Positions 18,247 through 26,246 of a stretch of 64,000 nucleotides of DNA are shown here, piece by piece (positions within the stretch are counted from its first letter, which is position 1; each line of letters opens with the position of its first letter). The stretch is from JAQAZP01 sp032127265 (lineage in GTDB: Bacteria; Acidobacteriota; JAQAZP01). Both the position numbers and the translations under genes were made by a program. The notes below the pieces were generated by a model that made no database searches, was not told the DNA's origin, and saw only the letters and a list, made by a program, of their open reading frames with translations. The stretch covers positions 1-64,000 of the forward strand of contig JAQAZP010000027.1 in NCBI GenBank assembly GCA_032127265.1. The letters are read 5' to 3'.

Positions 18247-20043
18247 CTATCTCAGCAGGCCGCCCTTCCTGTAGATCGCCATCTGGACGTCGGAAAAGGT
18301 GCCCTGCACTTCTTTGCCGCCGGGAAGGGTGATGACCCCCGTTTCCAGGTCCACCTCGATCTGGTCGCCGGTCTTCAGGCCGTCCCCGATCAGATGTGCC
18401 GCAACGATGGGGAACCCCTTGTTGATCGCGTTCCGTTCATAGATCGCGCCAAAGGACTCGGCGATGACACAGGAGATGCCGAGGCTCTCGAAACAGTCCA
18501 CCGCCTGCTGCCGCGAGGAGCCGGCGCCGAAATTCTTCGGCACCACCACCATGTCGCCGGGGCGGGCTTGTTTGGCGAAATCCTCGTAGCCTTCGAGGTT
18601 GTCAAAGGTGTACTGGCCCATTTCCGCCGGGTCGGTGATCGCCAGGTAGCGGTTGTGGTAGATCATGTCGGTGTCGATGTTGTCCTGGTCGATGACCCAG
18701 GCCCGGCCGGTGAACCGGGTGGGGTGCGGCTGCTCCGGGTGGTGATGGGCAATGGCCCGCGGCGAACGGTACTCCCGCCGCGGTGCTTCCAGCGGCACGT
18801 CGGGAATATGGTCCGGCAGGGCGATGGCCCCGGCCACCGCCGAAGCCGCCACCACTGCGGGCGAAGCGAGGTAGACCTCACCGCGGCCCTGCTTGCCGGC
18901 GAAGTTGCGGTTGCCGGTGCTGATCGTCACTTCGCCCGGGCCGTTCTGGCCGATCTGCCCCGCGGCGCAGCCGGCGCAGCCGGCATTGCTCACCATGGCT
19001 CCGGCCTCCTTGAAGATCTCCAGCATCCCTTCCTTGAGACAGAGCTGCCAGATGGCGTCGGTGGCCGGAACGATTTTCAGCATCACCCCGGGAGCCACTT
19101 TTCGTCCCCGGAGAATCTCCGCCGCCGCCTTGAGGTCCTCGTAGCGGCCGTTGGTGCAGGAGCCGATAAAGGCCGAGTCGATCCGGCGGCCGGCCACCGT
19201 TTCTACTTCCACCACGTCCTCGGGGTGCCCGGGCCGGGAGATCAGCGGTTCCAGCCCGTCGACATCGATCTCGAAGGTCCGCTCATACTCCGTGTCGGGA
19301 TCGGCGTACACCGGTATGACCTCTCGGCCGGCGGCCCGGGAGCAGTATTCCACCACCTCGTTGTTCGGCGGGAAGAGGGCGATGATCCCGGCCATCTCGG
19401 TGGCCATGGAAGCCATGGTCACCCGGCCGGCCAGGCTCAAGCGGTCCACGGCCTCGCCGTAGAACTCGGCGGCGCAGCCCAGCAGGGTGTTGGCCCCCAG
19501 CTGCCGCAGCACGGCGAGCACCAGGTCCTTGGCCGTAGCGTTGAGCGAGGGGGTGCCGGTGAGCAGCACCTTCACCGTGGGCGGCACCTTGAACCAGACC
19601 TTGCCGTGGGCCCAGGCGTGGGCGATGTCCACATCGCCCATCCCCTGGCCAAAGGCGCCGATGGCGCCCATGATGTTGGCGTGGGAGTCGGTGGAAACGA
19701 AGGTCGACCCCGGGACCGCCAGACCGCCGTCGATGGCCACGTGGGTTCCGATGCCCTGGTTGATGTCGTAGACCCGCACACCGCGCTGCCGGGCGTAAAG
19801 CCGGCAGATCTGCTGGTTGGTGGCGTATTTCTGGTCCGAGCCGCCGGGGTTGCAGTCGAAGGTGAAGAAGGTCTTTTCCGGATCCTCCACCTCGAGGCCG
19901 TTCTCTTCGAGATTTTTCACCACGTTGGCCCCGCCGAAGTCGCGGGCCACCCGGGCGTCGATGTCGATGTCGACTATTTCGCCGGGCCGCACATCGCGGC
20001 CGGCGTGACCAGCGAGGATCTTTTCGATGATCGATTTACCCAT
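18247..20043 (-). CDS. Aconitase-family hydro-lyase with fused large and small domains
   Basis: This 598-residue protein joins a LeuC-like large part (about 1-420) to a LeuD-like swivel part (about 440-598). The large part has STDSHANIMGAIGAF, GSCTNGRYEDL and the cysteine pair in AGCAGCAAG. The swivel part has DNIDTDMIYHNRY and NFGAGSSRQQA. All three Fe-S ligand cysteines are present. Such single-chain enzymes act as aconitase or homoaconitase/isopropylmalate isomerase. The adjacent dehydrogenase of the isocitrate/isopropylmalate family, 42 bases upstream, would use its product. The order fits an aconitase plus isocitrate dehydrogenase pair, but substrate specificity is inference. Confidence 0.85.
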   Translation of the reverse strand: MGKSIIEKILAGHAGRDVRPGEIVDIDIDARVARDFGGANVVKNLEENGLEVEDPEKTFFTFDCNPGGSDQKYATNQQICRLYARQRGVRVYDINQGIGTHVAIDGGLAVPGSTFVSTDSHANIMGAIGAFGQGMGDVDIAHAWAHGKVWFKVPPTVKVLLTGTPSLNATAKDLVLAVLRQLGANTLLGCAAEFYGEAVDRLSLAGRVTMASMATEMAGIIALFPPNNEVVEYCSRAAGREVIPVYADPDTEYERTFEIDVDGLEPLISRPGHPEDVVEVETVAGRRIDSAFIGSCTNGRYEDLKAAAEILRGRKVAPGVMLKIVPATDAIWQLCLKEGMLEIFKEAGAMVSNAGCAGCAAGQIGQNGPGEVTISTGNRNFAGKQGRGEVYLASPAVVAASAVAGAIALPDHIPDVPLEAPRREYRSPRAIAHHHPEQPHPTRFTGRAWVIDQDNIDTDMIYHNRYLAITDPAEMGQYTFDNLEGYEDFAKQARPGDMVVVPKNFGAGSSRQQAVDCFESLGISCVIAESFGAIYERNAINKGFPIVAAHLIGDGLKTGDQIEVDLETGVITLPGGKEVQGTFSDVQMAIYRKGGLLR

Positions 20044-20085
20044 GTCACGTCCTTTTCAGAATCGAACAGCGGATTCCGTTCCGGG

Positions 20086-21270
20086 TCAGAGCCGGGCGAT
20101 AACCGCGTCGGTGAGCTGGCCGGTGGTAACGGCGCCCTTGTCAAAAACGTCGGGGCCGCCGCGCAGCATCAGCATGTCGTAGGTCAGCGACGTGCCGTCC
20201 ACCACCACTTCTCCGATGGCGGTGCGAATCCGCTCGGCCTTTTCGGTTTCGCCGAGGTGGTCGAGCATCATGCCGGCGCTCATGAACATGGCGATGGGAT
20301 TGACGATGGGCGGGTCGAGCTTCTCGTACTTCGGCGCCGAGCCGTGGGTCGGCTCGAAGACCGCCACGTCCGCACCGATGTTGGCGCTGCAGGCGAAGCC
20401 GAGACCGCCCACCAGGCCGGCGAAGCCGTCGGAGACGATGTCGCCGAACATGTTGCCGGCCACGATCACGCCGTAGTTCTCGGGGTTCTTGGTCAGCCAC
20501 ATCATCTGGGCGTCGATGTTGGTGTTCCAGATTTCGATGTCGGGATAGTCCTTCTGGGTCCGCAGGCCGGTCTCCAGCATCATCCCTGAGGTCTCGCGGA
20601 TCACGTTGGGCTTCTCGCAGATGGTCACCGACTTGTAGCCGAAGCGCCTGGCGTATTTGAACGCCTCGCCGACGATCCGTTCGCAGGCCCGGCGGGTGAA
20701 GATCCGGGTGGAGACGGCCAGGTCCTCGCGGGGGGTGGCGGCGAAGTTCTTGAACTTGGGGTGGGTGTTCAGCGCGTCCCACACCTGCTGCGGCGGGTTG
20801 GTCCACTCCACGCCGCCGTAAAGGCCTTCGGTGTTCTGGCGGAAGATCACCACGTCAACCCCCGGTTCCTCCACGGTGCCGCCGGGGCCGCGGCGGATGA
20901 AGTTCAGCGGGTTGCCCTTGACCGAGCGGCAGGGGCGGATGCAGAGGTCGAGGTTGAAAAGCTGCCGCATGGCGACGATGGGGCTGAAGTAGACGTAGCC
21001 CTTGTCCCGCAGCTCGGGCGCCAGTTCCTTGGCGGCCTCGCCCTTGGGCTTGGAGGTGATGGCGCCGAAGAGGCCCACCTTGTGTTCCCGCAGCAGGTCG
21101 ATGGTCCGGTCGGGGAGCGGGTTGCCTTCGGTGCACCAGAAATCCCAGCCGATGTCGGCATGAACGTAGTCGGCATCGAAACCGACTTTTTCAAGGACAC
21201 GAATCGCGGCGGGCAGGACAACCTTGCCGATGCCGTCACCGGGCATGGTTACGATGGTTCTTTTCGACAC
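20086..21270 (-). CDS. Isocitrate/isopropylmalate dehydrogenase family protein
   Basis: This 394-residue beta-decarboxylating dehydrogenase starts at GTG with a strong AGGAGG eight bases upstream. Family marks are VTMPGDGIGK at the N-terminus, the substrate-loop FRQNTEGLYGG, a YKSVTICEKPNVIRET segment, the metal-binding NMFGDIVSDG, and the nucleotide-binding region SANIGADVAVFEPTHGSAPKY. The sequence around the nucleotide site is closer to isocitrate dehydrogenases than to classical LeuB, but this is not decisive. It oxidatively decarboxylates a 2-hydroxy-tricarboxylate to a 2-oxoacid with NAD(P). It heads the operon with the fused aconitase-like enzyme and the LeuC/LeuD pair. Upstream are 330 bases holding palindromic repeats. 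Confidence 0.87.
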   Translation of the reverse strand: MSKRTIVTMPGDGIGKVVLPAAIRVLEKVGFDADYVHADIGWDFWCTEGNPLPDRTIDLLREHKVGLFGAITSKPKGEAAKELAPELRDKGYVYFSPIVAMRQLFNLDLCIRPCRSVKGNPLNFIRRGPGGTVEEPGVDVVIFRQNTEGLYGGVEWTNPPQQVWDALNTHPKFKNFAATPREDLAVSTRIFTRRACERIVGEAFKYARRFGYKSVTICEKPNVIRETSGMMLETGLRTQKDYPDIEIWNTNIDAQMMWLTKNPENYGVIVAGNMFGDIVSDGFAGLVGGLGFACSANIGADVAVFEPTHGSAPKYEKLDPPIVNPIAMFMSAGMMLDHLGETEKAERIRTAIGEVVVDGTSLTYDMLMLRGGPDVFDKGAVTTGQLTDAVIARL

Positions 21271-21510
21271 CCTGAAACCTCCTGACGTGTCGGAGCCGGC
21301 CGGTCTGTTTTGGCGCCCCGGCTACCGACGGAAATTGGATATTCCTCAATACAAAAAGTGGTGCTGCCCCAGTCGGACCGCATCACCGGTTTTCCCCTTC
21401 TCCGTACGTGCCAAGGGGGCCGGCTCGATACTGCTGGCCGCCCCCCGCCAAACACCATGAAAACAGGCAGCACCATAGCACGAAGCCCGGCCTTTTTCCA
21501 CCTCAAATTT

Positions 21511-21528
21511 GGTGACACTCACCTATTT
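21511..21528 (+). repeat. GGTGACA..CACC short repeat, single copy
   Basis: GGTGACACTCACCTATTT is a slightly diverged member of a short palindromic family with further copies at 21568, 21588 (inverted), 37522 and 37579. It lies in the 330-base gap upstream of the dehydrogenase operon. Confidence 0.75.
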
Positions 21529-21567
21529 ATTCGCCCGCTGTTCGGGGCTGAACGCCTGCGGGTAATG

Positions 21568-21605
21568 GGTGACAGCCACCTATTTGGAAACAGGTGGCTG
21601 TCACC
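21568..21605. repeat. GGTGACAGCCACC inverted pair forming a long hairpin
   Basis: Left arm GGTGACAGCCACCT and right arm AGGTGGCTGTCACC are perfectly complementary over 14 bases. TTT/AAA extends the pairing around a two-base loop after one mismatch. The stop codon of the arylsulfotransferase-like gene lies inside the right arm, so the hairpin may also stabilise or terminate that transcript. The organisation resembles REP sequences mobilised by REP-associated tyrosine transposases. Confidence 0.85.
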
Positions 21606-22905
21606 TCTTCTCAGCGTTGATCCAGTCACCGAGGGTTGCGGGATCGATCCGCTGCACCTCGAGCAGGGTGGCGACGAGCGACGGGTCGGCGGCGGCCCGG
21701 GTGGGGTTGTAGAACTCCCAGACCATTTCCCCCTCGGGGGTGACTTCAAAGGCCCGGCCGTTCACCGAATCGGTGATCAGGGTGTTGCCGTTGGCCAGCC
21801 GCGAGTTCGAGCCGAGCACCGGGGAGTCGAAGCCGTTCTCTTCGTTGCCTTCGTAGGACCAGTGGACCGTCCCGGTGAAGGGGTCAAATTCCACTACTTT
21901 CGACCCGCCCGGATGGCCGCAGTTGTCGAAGAGCAGCATCCGGCCATTGTCCAGCAGGGTGGGCTGGTGCTGCTCTCGCCAGTCACCGGTTTTGGCCCAG
22001 ACCACCTGCCCCAGGTCGAGGTCGACGATGGCGATGGCATCGAGGTTGCGCATGGAGACCAGCACGTTGCCCTTGCCAAAGAGCGGGGAGCGGTGGGCCT
22101 GGGAGCCGTCAAAGACCTCGATGGTGTTGGTGTGCAGCAGGTGGCCGGAGCGGGGCATCGGCTCAAGATAGGTGCTGAACGGGGAGTTCTCGAAGGCCAC
22201 CAGCAGCGATTGCCGGCGCAGTTCCTTGCCTCCGGCGTCGAAGACGGTGATGAAGTCTTCCCGCACCTGCTCTTGCGGGCTGATTCTGCGCAGAATCCCC
22301 TTGCGCCAGGTGAGGGCATAGATCAACCCTTCTGCAGTGACGAAGAGATCGTGGTGCGCCGGACAGGGCACGGCCCAGAGCAGTTCCGAGTCCCGGTCCA
22401 CCTTGAGCAGTCCGTATCCGGTGACCACCGCCAGCAGGTCTCCGTTGGGGAACAGGTGCACCCGCCGCCAGAAGAGCGGTTTTTCATCCTTGACCGGTTT
22501 GCGGGCGTCGGCCCCCAGCGGCACCTCGTTGAAATCGTAGGCCCAGCGATGGAGGATTCGCCCCTCCATGTCGGTGAGGAAGGCCGACTGGCCGTGGCCG
22601 CCGTTGCAGAGGTTCAGCCCGGGAAGCGCCTTTTCCGGCAGGTGGAGGGTGACGTTTTCTTTCCCCGTGGCGGGCTTGTACCCGGTGAGGTAGCCCAGGG
22701 CGGCCAGCTGCCGGTTCCGCTCGTCCCGCTGTTCATCGGCCGGATGGATTCCGGCCGATGGGATCGCCCCGGCCTGCTCCGAAACCGGGTCTGCTGTTTC
22801 GCCTTTCGGCACGGCTTCCCCGCTGCGGCAGGACCCGCACAGGACCGACGCTGCCAGAATGGCGAAAAGCAGTACGTCGCGGATCGGGGATGCCGTCGGA
22901 GTCAT
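21601..22905 (-). CDS. Arylsulfotransferase (ASST)-like secreted lipoprotein
   Basis: This 434-residue protein has a signal sequence and lipobox-like VLCGSC near residue 26. The mature part is a WD/beta-propeller-like chain with repeated 'NGDLLAVV', 'HHDLF', 'HLLHTNTIEVFD', 'QHQPTLLDNGRMLLFDN' and 'SRLANGNTLITDSVNGRAFEVTPEGEMVWEF' type blades (here shortened). These are typical of arylsulfotransferase family proteins (Arylsulfotrans-like). The role is periplasmic or outer-membrane-facing sulfuryl transfer or an uncharacterised propeller function; many members have no proven activity. The short QLAALGYLTGY motif after the linker resembles the LKALGYL tail of the sulfatase-fold protein at 29418. 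The 3' end falls in a palindromic repeat. Confidence 0.75.
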   Translation of the reverse strand: MTPTASPIRDVLLFAILAASVLCGSCRSGEAVPKGETADPVSEQAGAIPSAGIHPADEQRDERNRQLAALGYLTGYKPATGKENVTLHLPEKALPGLNLCNGGHGQSAFLTDMEGRILHRWAYDFNEVPLGADARKPVKDEKPLFWRRVHLFPNGDLLAVVTGYGLLKVDRDSELLWAVPCPAHHDLFVTAEGLIYALTWRKGILRRISPQEQVREDFITVFDAGGKELRRQSLLVAFENSPFSTYLEPMPRSGHLLHTNTIEVFDGSQAHRSPLFGKGNVLVSMRNLDAIAIVDLDLGQVVWAKTGDWREQHQPTLLDNGRMLLFDNCGHPGGSKVVEFDPFTGTVHWSYEGNEENGFDSPVLGSNSRLANGNTLITDSVNGRAFEVTPEGEMVWEFYNPTRAAADPSLVATLLEVQRIDPATLGDWINAEKR

Positions 22906-23062
22906 GGGGTGTCCTCGTCTTGCCCGGCTGGTTCAAATCAGGCGAATGTCCATAGAATCTAGTGTGTTCCCCCGGTGGTTGCAAGGGGGGGGGTACACGG
23001 TGGTGGAGATCGCCCCGGGGAGCACCGTAACCCACGGCGCGGGCGTGATCTTCAACCGCTCT

Positions 23063-24268
23063 CTAAAATGTATACAAATCTGTATACGGTATAGTTCCTG
23101 CTTCACCGAGGCCGGTTTCACACAGGGTTGCCCCCGAGCCAGAGCCTTCCTCTCCACAGGCTTCAAATCCGGTGGAGCTCACCGTACTGAAACTGAAAAG
23201 GTTGATCGCGGCGTTGAGATCACGATCCATAGTGCGTCCGCAGTGGCTGCAGACGAAGTCACGATCACTCAAGGTCAGATCGTCATTGACCACGCAACAC
23301 CAGGAGCATCGTTTGGATGACGGGAACCAGCGGTAGGCCGGCTCAACGTGATTGCCACGCATCTGTGCCTTGTACTGCAGCTGCCGCCGGAACTCGTGAA
23401 AGCCCATGTCGGATATCGACCGGGCCAAACGGCGGTTGCCCATCATTCCTTTGACATTCAGGTCTTCGATGGCAATGGACTTGTAGTTGGCCGTCAGGAA
23501 TGATGTGAGCTTGTGCAGTGCGTCCTGCCGAACGCAGGCAATGCGGTAGTGCAGCCTCGCGACCTTGGTGCGGGCTTTCCACCGGTTGCGTGATCCCTTC
23601 TCTTTGCGCGACAGCTGCCACTGGAGCCGGCACAGTTTTCTGAGCAGCTTGCCCAGCGGTTTTGGCCCTTCAACCTCGGTCATACCCTTGCCGTCGAACA
23701 GGGTGGCCAGCTTCCTGATGCCAAGGTCGACCCCGACCCCTGCTTGGCTTTCGCAGGGGGGCGGTGGTTGACCCAGTTCCACGTTCAGACTGACAAACCA
23801 CTTGTCCGCTATCCGGGAAACAGTGGCCGATACAACTCTGCCGGTGAAGCGCAGCGCTTCCCGCATCCGCACCCAGCCCAGCCGGGGGATCCGGATCTTT
23901 TTTCCTTCCAAACGGAAATGGTCGTTTCCGATGTAAAAGCTGTCGTGCACTCCTTTCTTCTTGAACTTGGGATAACCGGCCTGCTTGCTGAAAAAGCGCC
24001 GGAAGGCGCTTTGCAGAAAAATGAACGGCTGCTGGCTGGCATACTTGGTGACTTCGTAGGTCCAGGGAAACTCCACCGGCTTGATGGCGTTGAACTGTTT
24101 CTTCAACTTCAGGCCGCTGGGCTTCTTACCAGATGTAAACTGCCGTTTCCACTCCGACAACCCCCAGTTCCAGGTGAAACGGGCCACACCGCAGGCCTGA
24201 CGGAAGTACTTCTCCTGCTTATACGTCGGATCAAGACGGATCTTGTGGGTCAGGGTGATTGCGGTCAC
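23063..24268 (-). CDS. tnpB: TnpB RNA-guided nuclease (IS200/IS605-IS607 OrfB)
   Basis: This 401-residue TnpB has the complete catalytic set: RuvC-I GVDLGIRKLATL (Asp), RuvC-II IAIEDLNVKG (Glu) and RuvC-III MDRDLNAAINL (Asp). The four-cysteine zinc ribbon CSWC...CSHC lies between II and III. The N-terminal helix-turn-helix/wedge part begins with TLTHKIRLDPTYKQEK. TnpB proteins are omega-RNA-guided DNA nucleases that cut the donor joint and help retain the element. The start follows tnpA by 3 bases. The last codons carry a duplicated TAC-ACA context that coincides with the paired GTATAC at the presumed element end. Nothing in the frame is broken, so it could be active. Confidence 0.93.
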   Translation of the reverse strand: MTAITLTHKIRLDPTYKQEKYFRQACGVARFTWNWGLSEWKRQFTSGKKPSGLKLKKQFNAIKPVEFPWTYEVTKYASQQPFIFLQSAFRRFFSKQAGYPKFKKKGVHDSFYIGNDHFRLEGKKIRIPRLGWVRMREALRFTGRVVSATVSRIADKWFVSLNVELGQPPPPCESQAGVGVDLGIRKLATLFDGKGMTEVEGPKPLGKLLRKLCRLQWQLSRKEKGSRNRWKARTKVARLHYRIACVRQDALHKLTSFLTANYKSIAIEDLNVKGMMGNRRLARSISDMGFHEFRRQLQYKAQMRGNHVEPAYRWFPSSKRCSWCCVVNDDLTLSDRDFVCSHCGRTMDRDLNAAINLFSFSTVSSTGFEACGEEGSGSGATLCETGLGEAGTIPYTDLYTF

Positions 24269-24271
24269 GAT

Positions 24272-24877
24272 TCATTCCGCCAGCACTCTGGCGGCCTCAA
24301 CCAGCTTCCTGTTCTTTTGACTGCGCGAGCCATACAGCCGGGCTGAAAAGACGGTGATGATCTCCAGCACGTCCTGGGCCAGTTCCTCCTCGAAGGAGAC
24401 CTCCTCCCCCTGGTTGATGATCACCACCTCCACCTGACGTGCTTCACACAATGTGAATACAAGTTCCGCGCCAAAACGGAGCAGCCGGTCCTTGTGGGTC
24501 AGCACCAGCCGGCTGATCCCGCGGTCGAGGATCAGGTCCAGCAGCCGCTTCAATCCCCGTTTGCGGTAGTTCATCCCCGAGCCGAGATCCTGAATCACCT
24601 CGAAGGTCCAGCCCCTGGCCGAACAATACGCTTCGAGCCTTTGGGCCTGGCGTTTCAGGTCGTCTTTTTGATCGTGACTGGAAACCCTGGCGTAGGCGAT
24701 GGTGAGATCAGCTTCGGTGTTCCGGCGGCCAAGCAGGCGATCACGGTGATAATACCTGGTGCCACCCTCACTCTTCCTATCCGGCGGCAACTCACCGTTA
24801 CGCTCCCATTTACGAAGCGTCTGCACCGATACACCGAGCAGCCTTGCCGCCTCACCGATCTTGATCAATCGTGACAT
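24272..24877 (-). CDS. tnpA: IS607 TnpA serine recombinase with MerR-like N-terminal HTH
   Basis: This 201-residue protein starts with a MerR-type helix-turn-helix (IGEAARLLGVSVQTLRKWE) and a wing containing GGTRYYHRD. A resolvase catalytic domain beginning IAYARVSSHDQKDDL follows, where the Ser in RVSS is the nucleophile. GSGMNYRKRGLKRLL and VLTHKDRLLRFG carry the usual Arg residues. This order (DNA-binding domain first) is diagnostic of IS607-type transposases, which move DNA through serine recombination with little target specificity. A promoter with TTGATT and TACTAT sits just upstream. It appears complete. Confidence 0.94.
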   Translation of the reverse strand: MSRLIKIGEAARLLGVSVQTLRKWERNGELPPDRKSEGGTRYYHRDRLLGRRNTEADLTIAYARVSSHDQKDDLKRQAQRLEAYCSARGWTFEVIQDLGSGMNYRKRGLKRLLDLILDRGISRLVLTHKDRLLRFGAELVFTLCEARQVEVVIINQGEEVSFEEELAQDVLEIITVFSARLYGSRSQKNRKLVEAARVLAE

Positions 24878-24885
24878 AATACAAG

Positions 24886-24914
24886 ATAGTATAAGATAAT
24901 ATAAGATTAATCAA
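24886..24914 (-). promoter_or_regulatory. Probable tnpA sigma-70 promoter
   Basis: On the minus strand TTGATT (24914-24909) and TACTAT (24891-24886) are 17 bases apart. The -10 ends 8 bases before the tnpA ATG at 24877, so the leader would be very short or absent. The promoter lies within the AT-rich repeats of the element end, so recombinase binding could repress it. Confidence 0.55.
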
Positions 24915-25065
24915 CACTGTTGTGAGCCCTATCCGCCGGCCGGCAGTAGCGATACGTCCAACTTCACGCTCACCACTTTTGCACCTTAGAACGCGGTAGC
25001 CCCGGAGGATTCGGCACGATCAGCCGCATCCGCCGGCGGCGGTAGGCCAGGCCGTTCAAACGGGC

Positions 25066-25560
25066 TTACGGCACCGCCTCCAGCAGGCAGCGTGCATACT
25101 CACTGGCGCAGAGCTTGCCGTGACGCAGGGCCCATCGGTCACAGGCATGCTCGCGGGCCAGGTCGATGTGACGGTTGACCCACGCCACCACCGGCCAGAA
25201 GAAAAGAACGGTTCCAGCGATCCACTGCAGGCAGCGCAGCCAGGGATCCCCTCTCCGGAGATGGGTCACCTCGTGCACCACCACCGTCTCCAGTTCGTCC
25301 GGCCGAACGGTCTGGTCAGCCCGACGATAAAGGGCGACTGGAACTTGCTGCTGATGCGGACCATCGGAACACGACGCACACCGAAACGCCGGCAGATGTC
25401 GCTGACCAGTGCCCTGGTCTTGAGGTCAGCCGGCGGGAGTGCTCGACAGTAGGTGAGCAGTGCCCGGTGCCGGCGGCCCCTCCAGAGGAGCAGCACCGAC
25501 ACCCAGGCGAGGTAGGTCAGGGCCGGCAGGGTGAGCCAGGAAAATCCGCCGACTCCCGAG
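25066..25560 (-). pseudogene. Truncated, frameshifted M56/BlaR1-like membrane peptidase
   Basis: Two minus-strand frames together give the core of an M56 peptidase. The first (about 25560-25290) has a membrane helix LPALTYLAWVSVLLLW and a segment ending in RRVPMVRISSKFQSPFIVGL. The second (to 25066) has the zinc site HEVTH in VVVHEVTHLRRGD plus REHACDRWAL. They join only by a one-base shift near 25292-25300. The N-terminal membrane helices and any sensor domain after EAVP are missing. In intact systems this gene encodes the inner-membrane protease that relieves BlaI repression. Here its remnant starts inside the 3' end of the blaI-type gene, as if a deletion fused them. It lies about 190 bases from the IS607 element. 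Confidence 0.8.
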
Positions 25561-25939
25561 CCGCCCGTTTCTGGATCTTGTCCTCGATCCGCCGCAGGTC
25601 CTCGGCCGAAAGGTCGCTCTCCTCCACCAGGTGCAGCATCAGGTCTTCGGCCTGGCCGTCGAAGACGGTCTGGACAAAGCTGGCCAGCCGCTGGCGCAGC
25701 ACCTGCTCCCGCCGCACCCCGGGGGTGTAGACAAAGGGCTGCCGGCCGCGGTCCACCTCGAGGGCCCCCTTCTCCCCCAGGTGCTTCATCATCGTCATCA
25801 CCGTGGTGTAGGCCGGTTTGGCAGAGGCGTCGGGCATGGCGTCGATTACCTGCTGCACCGTCCCCGAGCCAAGGTTCCAGATCACTTTCATCACCTCCAG
25901 CTCGGCCGGTGTGATGTGCGGTGTGGTTTTTCGGGCCAT
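25517..25939 (-). CDS. BlaI/MecI/CopY-family transcriptional repressor
   Basis: This 140-residue winged-helix repressor has ITPAELEVMKVIWNLG at the N-terminus, then a TVQQVID recognition region, AYTTVMTMMKHLGEKGALEV and a dimerising C-terminal helical part. The ATG at 25939 is chosen because GGAGGGG stands 6-8 bases upstream. A second ATG at 25951 is less well placed. The last 15 or so residues (from RESADFPG) look like read-through into the neighbouring M56 remnant, so the natural C-terminus may have been altered. BlaI-type repressors bind as dimers to symmetric operators and are inactivated by proteolysis. With the protease gene broken, this copy may repress constitutively. Confidence 0.88.
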   Translation of the reverse strand: MARKTTPHITPAELEVMKVIWNLGSGTVQQVIDAMPDASAKPAYTTVMTMMKHLGEKGALEVDRGRQPFVYTPGVRREQVLRQRLASFVQTVFDGQAEDLMLHLVEESDLSAEDLRRIEDKIQKRAARESADFPGSPCRP

Positions 25940-25970
25940 CTTCCCCTCCATCGTTACTAGTATGCTAAAA

Positions 25971-25999
25971 GTATTACTATGTGTATAGTAACTTGTCAA
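25971..25999 (-). promoter_or_regulatory. Canonical sigma-70 promoter of the BlaI-type gene
   Basis: On the minus strand TTGACA (25999-25994) and TAATAC (25976-25971) are exactly 17 bases apart, with the repressor ATG at 25939. This leaves a leader of roughly 25 bases. Confidence 0.8.
25974..25991. promoter_or_regulatory. Symmetric operator, TTACTAT-GTGT-ATAGTAA
   Basis: A perfect 7-base inverted repeat with a 4-base centre lies over the -10/-35 spacer of the promoter above. Its dyad form and place fit autorepression by a BlaI-family dimer. Further partial half-sites (TTACTA at 25954, AGTATTACT at 25970) flank it. Confidence 0.7.
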
Positions 26000-26246
26000 G
26001 CGATATTTTCCCGGAGCGTTGACGCGCCGCAGTGGTGCAAACGCTGAAACTCTCGGAAGGTTCATTTATTGAACGGGATAGGGTGATTCCCGGGGGCCGG
26101 TTGCACGGCGTAATGCGGCCGCGCATTTTCATGGACAATGCCTCTACCCGGTTGGTTGTGCTGAATTTCTCCACCGCGACCAAAAGAGATTTTGATAGTG
26201 TTCATCTTCGTGAAATTGCTCTTTTCACAAATATGAGGTTCTACCG
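26000..26246. other. Intergenic stretch without recognised gene
   Basis: Between the repressor promoter and the next remnant I see no conserved coding signal. A 72-codon plus-strand frame here has no recognisable features. Together with the promoter region the gene-free span is about 307 bases. Confidence 0.5.

Larger units (their letters stand above)
23063..24914 (-). mobile_element. IS607-family insertion sequence (tnpA serine recombinase + tnpB)
   Basis: An apparently intact two-gene element whose genes are 3 bases apart. The right side is AT-rich with short repeats of the ATAAGAT type (24884-24908) that overlap the tnpA promoter. The left side ends near the tnpB stop with a paired GTATAC separated by AAATCT (23071-23087). 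Exact ends cannot be fixed because IS607 elements lack long terminal inverted repeats and target duplications. A guide (omega) RNA would be expected across the tnpB 3' end and left flank. Confidence 0.85.

Noticed and set aside
18148..20589. 813-codon plus-strand frame
   Set aside because: It is antisense to the fused hydro-lyase and LeuC genes, which have all catalytic motifs. Composition is not protein-like.
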